Below, piece by piece: positions 1-8,834 of a DNA stretch of 64,000 bases. The number at the start of each line of letters is the position of its first letter. The first letter of the stretch is position 1. The notes beneath the pieces were generated by a model. It saw nothing but the letters and a program-made list of their open reading frames with translations, searched no databases and was not told where the DNA came from. The translations under genes and the position numbers were made by a program. Source of the DNA: Salipiger marinus (GTDB taxonomy: Bacteria > Pseudomonadota > Alphaproteobacteria > Rhodobacterales > Rhodobacteraceae). The stretch is taken from the NCBI RefSeq assembly GCF_900100085.1, contig NZ_FNEJ01000007.1:62001-126000 (forward strand), given 5' to 3'.

Positions 1-2
1 CC

Positions 3-452
3 GACACATTTCCGGCGGACATGATCCTGAACATGCAGGTGGGCATGATGATGGCGCGCATGGTCGATGGCACAGAGGCGGTGCGGTCCGAGCATCTGTT
101 CGACGCGGCGACCCTTGGCGGGGCGCAGGCGCTGGGGCGGTCCGATCTGGGCCGTCTGGCCCCGGGGGCGCGGGCGGATATTGCCGTGATCGACCTGCGC
201 CATGTGCTGCAGACCCCGGACCCGGTGCAGACGCTGATGACCTCCGCCTCGGGGCGCGACACCCGCGATGTCTGGATCGACGGGCGGCGGGTGATGCGGG
301 ACGGCGTGATCCCCGGCGTGGACGCGCTGGCCGATGCCGCCCGCGCGCAGGCGCAGTTTGACGGGCTGGTGACGAAATACCCCGACCGCACTGCGGGCCA
401 TCCGCCGGTGCAGGACATCTTCCGCCCGAGCTATGAAAGGCGCGACGCATGA
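3..452 (+). CDS. Amidohydrolase family protein, C-terminal part (cut by window start)
   Basis: The reading frame is open from base 3, so the first methionine at 21 is internal and the gene starts upstream of the window. About 149 residues remain. They resemble the C-terminus of metal-dependent amidohydrolases of the cytosine deaminase/chlorohydrolase (SsnA/Trz/Atz) group. The repeated pattern LGRLAPGARADIAVIDL followed by VWIDGRRVMRDG is the small beta-sandwich domain that closes these enzymes. The catalytic metal-binding part lies outside the window. The stop overlaps the start of the next ATPase gene (ATGA), so it is co-translated with a peptide-type ABC importer. The substrate cannot be read; hydrolysis of a cyclic or amidine nitrogen compound is a family-level guess. 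Confidence 0.75.
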   Translation, partial: DTFPADMILNMQVGMMMARMVDGTEAVRSEHLFDAATLGGAQALGRSDLGRLAPGARADIAVIDLRHVLQTPDPVQTLMTSASGRDTRDVWIDGRRVMRDGVIPGVDALADAARAQAQFDGLVTKYPDRTAGHPPVQDIFRPSYERRDA

Positions 453-1417
453 GCGACATCGTTCTGGACATCCGCAATCTGCGCGTCGAATTTCCCACCC
501 GCAAGGGGGTGCTGACCGCCGTCGATGACATCTCGCTGCAGATACGGCGCGGCGAGATCCTTGGCATGGTGGGGGAAAGCGGCGCGGGCAAGTCGATGAC
601 CGGCATGGCCATCCTTGGCCTGCTGGAACCGCCGGGCCGCATCGCCGCCGGATCCATCCACCTGTCGGGCGACCGGATCGACGGGCTGGACGACCGTGCC
701 CTGCAGGCGATCCGGGGCCGCCGCATCGGCGCGGTCTTTCAGGATCCGCTGACCTCGCTCAATCCGCTGTTCCGGGTCGGCGACCAGCTGGTGGAAACGA
801 TCCGCCTGCATACCGGCCTGTCGCGCAGCCGCGCCCGGGCGCGGGCGAAGGATCTGATGCACGAGGTGGGGATCCCGGCGGTGGAGGAACGCATCGACAG
901 CTACCCGCACCAGTTTTCCGGCGGCATGCGCCAGCGCATCGTGATCGCGCTGGCGCTTTGTGCCGAACCGGAACTGATCGTGGCGGATGAACCCACCACC
1001 GCGCTCGACGTGTCGATTCAGGCGCAGATCACCGCGCTGCTGCGGCGGCTCTGCCGCGAGCGGGGCACCGCCGTGCTGCTGGTCACTCATGACATGGGGG
1101 TGATTGCGGAAACCGCCGACCGGGTGGCGGTGATGTATGCCGGACGGCTGGCCGAACTTGGCCCGGTCGACGAGATCGTGCGCCGCCCGAACCATCCCTA
1201 TACCAGCGGGCTCATGGGCTCGATCCCGTCGCTGCGCAAGGATGTGGACGAACTGCAGATGATCCCCGGATCCATGCCCCGGCTTGACGCCATCCCGCCC
1301 GGCTGCGCCTTCAACCCGCGCTGCACCCATGCGGGCCCCAGATGCCGCCGCGAGACACCGCGGATCGACAGCCCCGGCGCCGCCTGCTGGCTTGCGCTTG
1401 AAGGAGAGGTTGCATGA
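449..1417 (+). CDS. Dpp/Opp-type ABC transporter ATP-binding protein (DppD-like)
   Basis: A 322-residue ATPase of the oligopeptide/dipeptide importer class. Walker A is GESGAGKS (about residue 43), the signature is [15 protein letters not shown], Walker B is [12 protein letters not shown], and the H-loop follows in LLVTHDMG. The C-terminal [17 protein letters not shown] stretch is the cysteine-containing oligopeptide-transporter tail typical of DppD/OppD. The start codon overlaps the amidohydrolase stop and the end overlaps the next ATPase (both ATGA). Two ATPases with no permease or binding protein inside the window imply those subunits are encoded upstream. The neighbouring hydrolase and deaminase suggest a nitrogenous ligand rather than peptides, but that is inference. 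Confidence 0.9.
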   Translation: MSDIVLDIRNLRVEFPTRKGVLTAVDDISLQIRRGEILGMVGESGAGKSMTGMAILGLLEPPGRIAAGSIHLSGDRIDGLDDRALQAIRGRRIGAVFQDPLTSLNPLFRVGDQLVETIRLHTGLSRSRARARAKDLMHEVGIPAVEERIDSYPHQFSGGMRQRIVIALALCAEPELIVADEPTTALDVSIQAQITALLRRLCRERGTAVLLVTHDMGVIAETADRVAVMYAGRLAELGPVDEIVRRPNHPYTSGLMGSIPSLRKDVDELQMIPGSMPRLDAIPPGCAFNPRCTHAGPRCRRETPRIDSPGAACWLALEGEVA

Positions 1418-2397
1418 CCCAAAGATCCGGAGCCATTCTGGAGGTCGACGCGCTGGAGCGGCGGTTCGACGTCTCCGCGCCATGGCTGAACCGCCTGCTT
1501 GAAGGCAGGCCGCGCCGCACGCTGCGCGCGGTGGACGGGGTGGATTTCACCATCCAGCGCGGCCAGACGCTGGCGCTGGTGGGAGAATCCGGCTGCGGCA
1601 AAAGCACCATCGCCAAGCTGGTGACCGGGCTGCACGCGCCCTCGGGCGGGGCGATCCGCTTTCACGGCGACCGCGACCGGATGCAGATGATCTTTCAGGA
1701 TCCCTTTGCCAGCCTGAACCCGCGCTGGCGCGTGGCGCGCATCGTGGCCGAACCGCTGCGGACCCTGCGCCCCGACACACCCGAGCCGGAGGTGACGGCG
1801 CGGGTGGCGGATCTGCTGCGCACCGTGGGGCTGAGCCCCACGGACGGCACCAAGTTTCCGCACGAATTTTCCGGCGGCCAGCGGCAGCGCATCTCCATCG
1901 CGCGGGCGCTGGCCGGAGAGCCGGAGTTTCTGGTCTGTGACGAGCCGACCTCCGCGCTTGACGTGTCGGTGCAGGCGCAGGTGCTGAACCTGATGAAGCG
2001 GCTGCAGCGCGAGATGGGGCTGACCTATCTTTTCATCAGCCATGATCTGAGCGTGGTGCGTCACATGGCCGATGTCATCGCGGTGATGTATCTGGGCCGC
2101 ATCGTGGAAATCCAGCCGACCGCCGACCTGTTCGCGGCGCCGCTGCATCCCTATACGCGGCTGCTGCTGGACACGATCCCCGATCTGGAGGCGCCCGACC
2201 GCAACCGCATCCCCATGGGCGGAGAGGTGCCTTCGCCGGTATCGCCGCCGCCGGGCTGCAGCTTTCACCCGCGCTGCCCGCTGGCCTTTGACCGCTGCCG
2301 GACCGAGCGTCCGGAACGCCGCGCCGATGTGCATGACCGCCGCGTCGCCTGTTTTGCCTGCGAAACGCCCGCTGACGGAGCCGCTGCCGATGTATGA
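1414..2397 (+). CDS. Dpp/Opp-type ABC transporter ATP-binding protein (DppF-like)
   Basis: A 327-residue second ATPase forming a heterodimer with the preceding one. It has Walker A GESGCGKST, signature FSGGQRQRISIARAL, Walker B FLVCDEPTSALD and the switch histidine in LFISHDLS. The C-terminal oligopeptide tail shows PPGCSFHPRCPLAFDRC. It begins within the stop of the upstream gene and its own stop (2395-2397) overlaps the start of the deaminase gene at 2390. That arrangement indicates a single polycistronic, translationally coupled unit. Family assignment is firm; the transported compound is not determinable from the ATPases. Confidence 0.9.
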   Translation: MTQRSGAILEVDALERRFDVSAPWLNRLLEGRPRRTLRAVDGVDFTIQRGQTLALVGESGCGKSTIAKLVTGLHAPSGGAIRFHGDRDRMQMIFQDPFASLNPRWRVARIVAEPLRTLRPDTPEPEVTARVADLLRTVGLSPTDGTKFPHEFSGGQRQRISIARALAGEPEFLVCDEPTSALDVSVQAQVLNLMKRLQREMGLTYLFISHDLSVVRHMADVIAVMYLGRIVEIQPTADLFAAPLHPYTRLLLDTIPDLEAPDRNRIPMGGEVPSPVSPPPGCSFHPRCPLAFDRCRTERPERRADVHDRRVACFACETPADGAAADV

Positions 2398-2899
2398 CGA
2401 AACCTTCCTGCGCCACGCCATAGCGCTGTCGGCGCGGGCGATGACCCTGCCGGGCACGGAACCCTTTGGCGCTGTGGTGGTGCGCGAGGGCCGGATCGTC
2501 GGCACCGGGCTCAACCGGTCGCGGCTGCACAGCGATCCCACCTCCCATGGCGAGACCGAGGCGATCCGCGATGCCTGCCGCAGGCTGGGCACCGTCGATC
2601 TGCGGGGCTGCGCGCTGTATTCCAGCTGCGAACCCTGCCCGATGTGCGTGGCGGCCATGGGGATCGCGGGGATTTCCGTGCTGTATTATGCGGCGGACAT
2701 GGATCAGGCGGGGGCAGCGCTTGGCGATCTGCCCGAAGCGGCACGGTTTCCCGTCGACGTGGCGCGTCTGGTGCAGGACTGCGGCAGCGACGTGACGCAG
2801 CGGCAGATGCCTGCCCATCAGCACCTTGCCGCAGAGGCGGCAGAGGTGCTGACCGGCTGGGCTTCCATGGCGCGCGACAGGGCGCGGACCGGGGGCTGA
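2390..2899 (+). CDS. Nucleoside/nucleobase deaminase, CDA fold
   Basis: A zinc-dependent deaminase of the cytidine/deoxycytidylate deaminase superfamily, 169 residues. The zinc-binding and proton-shuttle motif is SHGETEAIR (HxE) and the second zinc motif is CEPCPMC (PCxxC). Length and motifs fit guanine deaminase, cytosine deaminase or tRNA-adenosine-deaminase-like enzymes. The HGE form is also seen in yeast-type cytosine deaminase, so I do not choose. The start at 2390 gives MYDETFLRHAIALSARAM, a normal N-terminus overlapping the preceding ATPase stop; an upstream in-frame ATG at 2288 lies inside the ATPase gene and is less likely. Together with the amidohydrolase and importer it suggests salvage of a nitrogen heterocycle. 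Confidence 0.85.
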   Translation: MYDETFLRHAIALSARAMTLPGTEPFGAVVVREGRIVGTGLNRSRLHSDPTSHGETEAIRDACRRLGTVDLRGCALYSSCEPCPMCVAAMGIAGISVLYYAADMDQAGAALGDLPEAARFPVDVARLVQDCGSDVTQRQMPAHQHLAAEAAEVLTGWASMARDRARTGG

Positions 2900-2918
2900 G
2901 CCCCGGCCCGGCCATCGT

Positions 2919-3902
2919 TCAGATCTGGCCGCCCAGTTCATCCTCGATATGGATGCGGATGATCTCCTCGAACGAGGATTCGGCCCGGAACCCCAGCGCC
3001 TCGGCGCGGGCGGTGGTGAAATCGCGGGGCCAGCCTTCGACGATGGCCATGATCGCGGGATCGGGTTCGGGACGGATCAGCGCCACCGCCTTGTCGCCCG
3101 CCACCTTGCGCAGCGCCTCGATCTGTTCGCCCACCGTGGCCGAGAGCCCGGGCATCGACAGCGCCCGCCGCGCCCCCAGCGGCGCCAGATCCATGGTCGC
3201 GGCATGGATCAGGAAACCCACGGCGGCACGCGGGCTGGCATGCCAGTGCCGCACGTCCTCGGGCACCGGCAGCACCGCTTCCTTGCCCGCCAGCGGTTCG
3301 CGCAGGATGTTGGAGAAAAAGCCCGAAGCCGCCTTGTTGGGCAGGCCGGGGCGGATGCAGATCGTCGGCAGCCGGATCGCAATGCCGTCCAGAAAGCCCT
3401 TGCGCGAATAATCCGACAGCAGCAGTTCGCCCACCACCTTCTGCACGCCATAGCTGGTGCGCGGGGTGCAGAAGAATTCGTCGTCGATCTTGTCGGGGAA
3501 GGGCGCCCCGAACACCGCGATGGAGGAGGTGAAGACCACGCGCGGCCGGTAGCCTTCGGCCTGATGCGCGGCGCGGATCGCCTCCAGAAGCTGCCGGGTG
3601 CCATCAAGGTTGACCGCATAGCCCTTGTCGAAATCCACCTCGGCCTCGCCCGAGACGATGGCGGCCAGATGGAAGATCACGTCGGGCCGGTCGGCCACCA
3701 GCCGGGGCGCCGTGGCGGGATCGGCGATGTCGGCGGCATAGCGGGTGCAGGGGCCGGAAAACCCGGCAGGCGCCGCGGGTTCGATCACGTCGACCAGCGT
3801 CAGCGCGGTGATGGCGGCGCCGCCCAGCTGTCCCTCCGCGACAAGTCGGGCGGTCAGTTTGCGGCCCACCATGCCAGCGGCGCCAAGGATCAGGATATGC
3901 AT
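2919..3902 (-). CDS. denD: NAD-dependent epimerase/dehydratase family, DenD-like (D-erythronate dehydrogenase type)
   Basis: A 327-residue extended SDR. The N-terminus MHILILGAAGMVGRKLTARL carries the GxxGxxG NAD-binding motif. The active site shows a serine pair (FTSSIAVFG) and YGVQK (YxxxK). The long form with this N-terminus matches the DenD family, which oxidises C2 of erythronate and related aldonates to 2-keto acids. It is the last gene of the ribose-type importer operon, 21 bases after the lactonase-like gene, and converges on the deaminase gene with only 19 bases between. An AAGGACC Shine-Dalgarno precedes the start. The family is firm; erythronate as the true substrate is uncertain, since DenD homologues act in several sugar-acid pathways. 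Confidence 0.7.
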   Translation of the reverse strand: MHILILGAAGMVGRKLTARLVAEGQLGGAAITALTLVDVIEPAAPAGFSGPCTRYAADIADPATAPRLVADRPDVIFHLAAIVSGEAEVDFDKGYAVNLDGTRQLLEAIRAAHQAEGYRPRVVFTSSIAVFGAPFPDKIDDEFFCTPRTSYGVQKVVGELLLSDYSRKGFLDGIAIRLPTICIRPGLPNKAASGFFSNILREPLAGKEAVLPVPEDVRHWHASPRAAVGFLIHAATMDLAPLGARRALSMPGLSATVGEQIEALRKVAGDKAVALIRPEPDPAIMAIVEGWPRDFTTARAEALGFRAESSFEEIIRIHIEDELGGQI

Positions 3903-3923
3903 GTGGTTTGGTCCTTCATTGTC

Positions 3924-5870
3924 TCAGAACGCGCCCAGAAGGCGCAGCACGGAATAGGCATCAAGGCTGATCCCGGCATCGGGCACCGGGGCCAGCCTGT
4001 CAAGAAAGCCCGGATCCTCGGCCGCCTCGGCAAACTCCGCCGCCGACAGGCACGCCATCTGCCGCGCCCCCTGCGGCAGGTGCAGCCGGACCGGATCGGC
4101 GGTGAGGTTGGCAAGCCAGATCTCGGTCTCGCCGGGGGTGCCCACGGCCAGACCCAGCACGCGGGCGGGATCGGAGCTGTCGACGCGCCGCAGCGGCTGG
4201 CCCCGAAGCCGGGCCAGCCCGCGCAGCGGATGGAACAGCGGATAGAGCCCGCCATGATCGTCATACCATGGCTGCGGGAACCGGGTCGGGACATGGACCG
4301 CGCCAAAGGCGCCGACCGGCGCACCAAGCGCCACCGCTTCGGCCCCGCCGGTGGCGAACTGCGCCAGCGCGCCCAGCGTCCATGCCGCCCCCAGCAGGCC
4401 GCGCTGGCGCGGATCGTTGAAATTCATCGCCTGCCGGATGTTGTCGGGGTTGTCCTTGGGGGCGGCGCCATAGGGATTGGCGCGCATCCCCATGGCCGAG
4501 GGCCCCACCGCAAAGGGCAGCGGGCGGGCGATCTCTGCCGCGCTGCGGGCGATGGCGGGCAGCGCTTCAAGGCTTTCCATCACCGACCGGTCGTCCCCGG
4601 CATGCACCATCGCCGAGGTGGTGAAGCTGACCAGATCAAGCGCGTCCACCGGCGGGCGCTTGCGGTTCAGTTCGGTGAAATAGCTGAACATGCCGCCGCC
4701 AAGCCGCGCGCCGGGAAAGGCCTGCCGCGCCACCTGCGCCAGCGCCGCCGCATCGGGCGCCTCGGGCCAGACGCTGCCCGGCAGGGTGCATTTCAGGTCG
4801 GGCGCGGGCGACAGCAGCACGGTGGCAAAAGGCGCGCCAAGCCCGGCCACGGTGGCGCCAAGCGCCGTCACCTCGGCCTCGGCCCCGGCATCGTCGGTGG
4901 CGGCGATCACCGCCTCCAGCCACGGCTCCGCCCCAAGGGCCTGCGCCACGTCCAGCTGTGCCTGCAGGCTGGCGCGGTCATGGCCCCGGCGCGGATCGTG
5001 ATGGCAGAGCAGATGCGCCGGGCCAAGCGCGCGCAGCGGATCGGCGCAGGTCAGCGCCGCCGCCGCATCGCCGGGATCAAGCCCCATGCCAAGCGCGGGC
5101 ATCCGCCCCGCCTCCCTGCCCAGATCCAGCGTCACGCCTTCGGCGCGGGTGGCGGCGCCCGCCGCCCCGGTGATCCGCAGGGTGATCTTCTGTTCCAGTC
5201 GCGCGCCCGGCTCCAGCTCATAGGGCCATGGCAGCGCCAGCGGGCGGACATAGGTCTTGTAGGAGGCATCGGTCCAGTTGCGCTGGTCCTCCATCTCGAA
5301 GGTGTCGCCTTCCATCAGGCAGTGCACGCGGTGGCCTTCGGGGCTGACATGCTCCAGCGCGCGCAGATCCATCATGGGCTGCACCGGGTCGATGAGGTCG
5401 GGGAACCGCCCCTCCACCTGCCGCCCGTCCACATGGGTCAGCGTCACCGGCCCGCCCGCCACGCCCGCGATGGGATGCAGGATCACAAAGCCGGTGCGGT
5501 TGGTCAGGAACGGCGTTTCGGCGGCGCCGCTGCCGGTGAAGGTCAGCGTGCCATCGGCCCGGCCTTCGATCCGCGCCTCATAGGCGAAGGCCTGCCCGGG
5601 CTCCGCGACGCGGGCGCGGTAGGTGACCACGAAGCGGTCGGGCTCCTGCTGCACCTCCAGCGCGTCAAGGGTGGGGCTGTAGGTGCCCCAGTCCTTGTCG
5701 CGCACGATGTAGGACACGGCGCGCAGCACCTCTGCCCCGGCGAAGCGGATGTCGCGCAGGTTGCCCGCCTCCAGTTCGGCGCTCAGCGGTCCGGCGGTCA
5801 GCAGGCGGGGCGGCGGCACCTGTTCTTCGGTGCCATAAAGCGCCACGGCGCGGGAGGGGGTCGGGGTCAT
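3924..5870 (-). CDS. D-apionate lactonase-like protein
   Basis: A large cytoplasmic protein of 648 residues with no signal peptide. The N-terminal third is beta-rich and contains VSYIVRDKDWGTYSP. The middle and C-terminal parts look like a TIM barrel (alternating hydrophobic strands such as EPWLEAVIA and GARLGGGMFSYFTELN). From memory this architecture and the N-terminal motif match the apionate lactonase (ApnL) family of alphaproteobacterial D-apiose/D-apionate loci; this could not be checked. It sits in an operon with a ribose-type importer and a sugar-acid dehydrogenase, which fits opening of an aldonolactone before oxidation. An AAGGAG Shine-Dalgarno precedes the ATG. It could instead be an uncharacterised glycoside hydrolase-like enzyme. 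Confidence 0.5.
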   Translation of the reverse strand: MTPTPSRAVALYGTEEQVPPPRLLTAGPLSAELEAGNLRDIRFAGAEVLRAVSYIVRDKDWGTYSPTLDALEVQQEPDRFVVTYRARVAEPGQAFAYEARIEGRADGTLTFTGSGAAETPFLTNRTGFVILHPIAGVAGGPVTLTHVDGRQVEGRFPDLIDPVQPMMDLRALEHVSPEGHRVHCLMEGDTFEMEDQRNWTDASYKTYVRPLALPWPYELEPGARLEQKITLRITGAAGAATRAEGVTLDLGREAGRMPALGMGLDPGDAAAALTCADPLRALGPAHLLCHHDPRRGHDRASLQAQLDVAQALGAEPWLEAVIAATDDAGAEAEVTALGATVAGLGAPFATVLLSPAPDLKCTLPGSVWPEAPDAAALAQVARQAFPGARLGGGMFSYFTELNRKRPPVDALDLVSFTTSAMVHAGDDRSVMESLEALPAIARSAAEIARPLPFAVGPSAMGMRANPYGAAPKDNPDNIRQAMNFNDPRQRGLLGAAWTLGALAQFATGGAEAVALGAPVGAFGAVHVPTRFPQPWYDDHGGLYPLFHPLRGLARLRGQPLRRVDSSDPARVLGLAVGTPGETEIWLANLTADPVRLHLPQGARQMACLSAAEFAEAAEDPGFLDRLAPVPDAGISLDAYSVLRLLGAF

Positions 5871-5899
5871 GGGGGATCTCCTTGTCTGCGGGCGCGGCC

Positions 5900-6868
5900 T
5901 CAGCGGGCCGAACGCCAGTTGAACAGCCGCTCCGCCAGCAGCGCGAGAATGATGATGGAACCGATGGCCGTGCCCTGCCAGAACGGCGAGACCCCCATCA
6001 GGTTCAGCCCGTTGCGGATCATCACCATGATCAGCACGCCGATCAGCGTGCCGATGATCGAGCCGCGCCCGCCGTAAAGGCTGGCCCCGCCGATCACCAC
6101 GGCGGCGATGGCATCAAGCTCCATCTGGTTGCCCGCCAGCGGATCGGCGGACAGGATCTGTGCGATGGAAAAGGTGATGGCCACCGCCGCCAGCGCGCCC
6201 GAGATGACGTAAGGCAGGATCGAATAGCCCAGCACGTTCAGCCCCGCCGCCCGCGCCGCCTCGCGGTTCGATCCCACGGCATAGATGGTGCGCCCGCCCT
6301 TGGTGTAGGTCAGATAGGCCCATGCCGCGAGATAGAGCAGCAGCAGGAAGATCACGTTGGCGGGGATGCCCAGCACCGTGGTGTAGACGATGGCCGACAG
6401 GCTTTCGGGAATGCCGGAAATCGCGGTCTGCCCGGAAAAGATATAGGCCAGACTGCGCCCGATCGCCATCATGCCCAAGGTCACCACAAAGGGCGCAAGC
6501 CCGAACACCGCGACCAGCACGCCCGAGATCAGCCCGATGAAGGCCCCCGCCGCCACCGCCGCCGCGATGGCCAGCGGAATGGGCAGGTCGCGCAGCGCCA
6601 GCCCCAGCACGATGCCGGTCAGCCCCGCGACCGACCCCACCGACAGGTCGATGCCGCCGGTCAGGATCACGAAGGTCATCCCCACCGCGACGATGCCGAT
6701 GACCACGGACTGGTCGAGGATGTTGAAGATGTTGTTCTGGGTCAGGAAATAGGGCGACATCAGCGACAGCCCCACCGCGATGACAAGCGCAAGGCCCAGC
6801 ATTCGGACTTCCAGCGTGCGGATCAGGCGGCCCGGCAGGGCAGGGCGGGCGGCGGTGGGTGCGCTCAT
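5900..6868 (-). CDS. Ribose-type sugar ABC transporter permease (RbsC-like)
   Basis: A 322-residue polytopic membrane protein with 8 to 10 hydrophobic segments. Family hallmarks are GIDLSVGSVAGLTG near residue 70 and AVVIGGASLYGGRGSIIGTLIG near residue 260, both diagnostic of the RbsC/XylH/AraH permease family. It overlaps the ATPase gene by ATGA (6865-6868), so the two are coupled. It forms the inner-membrane channel of the importer encoded at 5.9-9.8 kb. Substrate is a monosaccharide or similar; the co-encoded lactonase-like and dehydrogenase genes point to an apiose- or aldonate-type compound. Confidence 0.92.
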   Translation of the reverse strand: MSAPTAARPALPGRLIRTLEVRMLGLALVIAVGLSLMSPYFLTQNNIFNILDQSVVIGIVAVGMTFVILTGGIDLSVGSVAGLTGIVLGLALRDLPIPLAIAAAVAAGAFIGLISGVLVAVFGLAPFVVTLGMMAIGRSLAYIFSGQTAISGIPESLSAIVYTTVLGIPANVIFLLLLYLAAWAYLTYTKGGRTIYAVGSNREAARAAGLNVLGYSILPYVISGALAAVAITFSIAQILSADPLAGNQMELDAIAAVVIGGASLYGGRGSIIGTLIGVLIMVMIRNGLNLMGVSPFWQGTAIGSIIILALLAERLFNWRSAR

Positions 6869-8778
6869 GCGGCGTCTCCTTCGATGTCGTCGCTGTCCCG
6901 GGTCAGGCGGCGCACCTGCGCCGCGATCTGTCCGGGGTCGGGCAGGGGGGTGTCGGCGGCGGCGGTCAGACCGATCCAGCCCAGATCATGGCCGCGGGCA
7001 TTGCGCAGCGGCACCAGCAGCGTGGCAAGCGCGCCGTCCGTCACGATGCCCTGCGCGCGCGCCGCAAGGGCGCGGGGGATGGGGGTGTCCCGAGGGTGCA
7101 GCGCCTCTCCGGCGCGCAGGTCAAGCGGGGGCGCCGTGGCGGCGGCGGCGGTGCCAAGGCAGATCAGCGAGTCCTCTTCCAGAAGCGCCCACCACGCGAA
7201 GGCGCCATGCTCCCGCGCCAGCGTTTCCAGCAGCGCGCGGTTGCGGGTGGTGGAACTGCGCGGCGCGGCCAGCAGGGTCAGCTTTTCCTCGGTCAGGATC
7301 GGCGTCGGCAGATCGGCGATGGTGATGCCGTCGCTCATCACCACCACCCGTTCGGTGACGCCCAGCAGTTCCTCGAAATCCGAGGAGATGACCACCACCG
7401 CCACGCCCTGATCGGCGATGTCGCGCAGGATGCGGTAGATCGCGCTGCGGGTGCCGATGTCGACGCCCTTGGTCGGCTCGTCAAGGATCAGCACCTCGGG
7501 GTCGATCAGCAGCCAGCGCGCCATGATGATCTTCTGCTGCATGCCGCCGGAAAAGGTCAGCAGGCTTGCGTCCATCCGATCGGTGGGCAGGCCAAGCTGG
7601 GCCAGAAGCGTGTCCACCCGGTCCTGCCGCTGCCGGTAGCCCAGACCAAAGCCGCGATGGCGGCCCAGATGCGCCAGCATCAGGTTCTCGCGCACGCTGA
7701 GATCGGGCACGATGTTCTGCGCACGGCGGTCTTCGGCGACAAAGCCGATGCCCTGCCGGATCGCATCCACCGGCCTGCGCAGCGCGATCTCGCGCCCCTT
7801 CAGCCGGATCGTGCCGCCGTCGCGCGGACGCAAGCCGAACAGCGCCTCCATCGCTTCGGAGCGGCCCGCGCCCACCAGCCCGCCAATGCCCAGAATCTCG
7901 CCCCTGTGGACGGTGAAGCTGACATCGCGCACGATGGGCCGGGCGGAGAGGTTCGTCACCTCCAGCACCGGGTCGCGCGCGCCGCCGCGCCGGTCGAGCC
8001 CCGGCGTGGCATAGATCGCCCCCAGATCGCGCCCGACCATGTGGCGGATGATGTCGGTCTGGGTCAGCCGCGCGGTGTCGAGGCTGGCGGCGACGGTGCG
8101 GCCTTCACGCAGGATGGTGACGCGGTCGGTGACGGTGAACACCTCCTCCAGCCGGTGCGAGACAAAGATCAGCGCATGGCCCTGTTCGCGCAGCCGCGCG
8201 AGGATGTCGAACAGCCGGTCCACCTCCGACGGCGACAGCGAGGCGGTGGGTTCGTCAAAGATCATCAGATCGGCGTCAAGCGCCAGCGCCTTGGCGATCT
8301 CGACCAGCTGGCGCTGCGCGGCGGAGAGGCGCCGCACCTCCTGATCCAGCGGCAGCGCGTGGTCGCGCCCCAGCCGGGCAAGGATGTCACTGGCGCGGCG
8401 GCGCATGTCGGGAAAGGACAGGCGGCCCGGACGGCCCAGTTCTGGCAGGAAGATGTTTTCCAGCACCGACAGATCGGGCGCGAGGCTGGTTTCCTGCGCC
8501 ACCAGCGCGATGCCGGAATCCAGCGCCTCGCGGGTGGAGCGGGGCGACAGCGTGCGGGCCCGATACAGCAGCTCGCCGCTGTCGCGTCCGACATGGCCGC
8601 AGATGATCCGCGACAGCGTGGATTTGCCCGCGCCATTTGCCCCCAGCAGGCCATGCACCTCGCCCGCGCGCACCTCAAGGCTGGCATCGGACAGCGCCTG
8701 CGTGCTGCCGAACCGCTTGGCGACCGACCGGGCGACCAGCGCCGGGCCGCTGTCCGGGGCGGACATCGGATTGCTCAT
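6865..8778 (-). CDS. Ribose-type sugar ABC ATPase (RbsA-like) with extra C-terminal GAF-like domain
   Basis: Two fused ATPase domains of the RbsA class. The first has Walker A GANGAGKST, signature LSAAQRQLVEIAKAL and Walker B LMIFDEPTASL. The second has a degenerate Walker A (GLVGAGRSE), signature FSGGMQQKIIMARW and LILDEPTKGVD. RbsA proteins normally end near residue 500; this one has 637 residues. The extra roughly 135 residues contain FAWWALLEEDSLICLG and TLLVPLRNARGHDLGWIGL, the strand-turn-strand pattern of GAF sensor domains. The start at 8778 is preferred because GGAG lies 7 bases upstream; another in-frame start at 8805 lacks one. The extension may sense a metabolite and control transport (inference). 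Confidence 0.88.
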   Translation of the reverse strand: MSNPMSAPDSGPALVARSVAKRFGSTQALSDASLEVRAGEVHGLLGANGAGKSTLSRIICGHVGRDSGELLYRARTLSPRSTREALDSGIALVAQETSLAPDLSVLENIFLPELGRPGRLSFPDMRRRASDILARLGRDHALPLDQEVRRLSAAQRQLVEIAKALALDADLMIFDEPTASLSPSEVDRLFDILARLREQGHALIFVSHRLEEVFTVTDRVTILREGRTVAASLDTARLTQTDIIRHMVGRDLGAIYATPGLDRRGGARDPVLEVTNLSARPIVRDVSFTVHRGEILGIGGLVGAGRSEAMEALFGLRPRDGGTIRLKGREIALRRPVDAIRQGIGFVAEDRRAQNIVPDLSVRENLMLAHLGRHRGFGLGYRQRQDRVDTLLAQLGLPTDRMDASLLTFSGGMQQKIIMARWLLIDPEVLILDEPTKGVDIGTRSAIYRILRDIADQGVAVVVISSDFEELLGVTERVVVMSDGITIADLPTPILTEEKLTLLAAPRSSTTRNRALLETLAREHGAFAWWALLEEDSLICLGTAAAATAPPLDLRAGEALHPRDTPIPRALAARAQGIVTDGALATLLVPLRNARGHDLGWIGLTAAADTPLPDPGQIAAQVRRLTRDSDDIEGDAA

Positions 8779-8797
8779 GCTCGTCTCCGTGGAAAGG

Positions 8798-8824
8798 TCC
8801 GGCACCGGGGAAGCCGGTGCCGGA
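8798..8824 (-). promoter_or_regulatory. Intercistronic hairpin after binding-protein gene
   Basis: A perfect 11-bp inverted repeat (TCCGGCACCGG at 8798-8808 and its complement at 8814-8824) with a 5-base loop. It sits between the binding-protein stop (8835) and the ATPase start (8778). There is no run of T after it, so it is more likely a 3'-end stabiliser or partial attenuator than a full terminator. Such hairpins commonly make binding proteins more abundant than the membrane subunits. Confidence 0.7.
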
Positions 8825-8834
8825 ACGGCGTCGC

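Noticed and set aside
2949-6077. Open frame of over 1000 codons on the plus strand
   Set aside because: It lies antisense to the DenD-like and lactonase-like genes, is rich in R, G, H and Q as expected of GC-rich antisense frames, and shows no domain.
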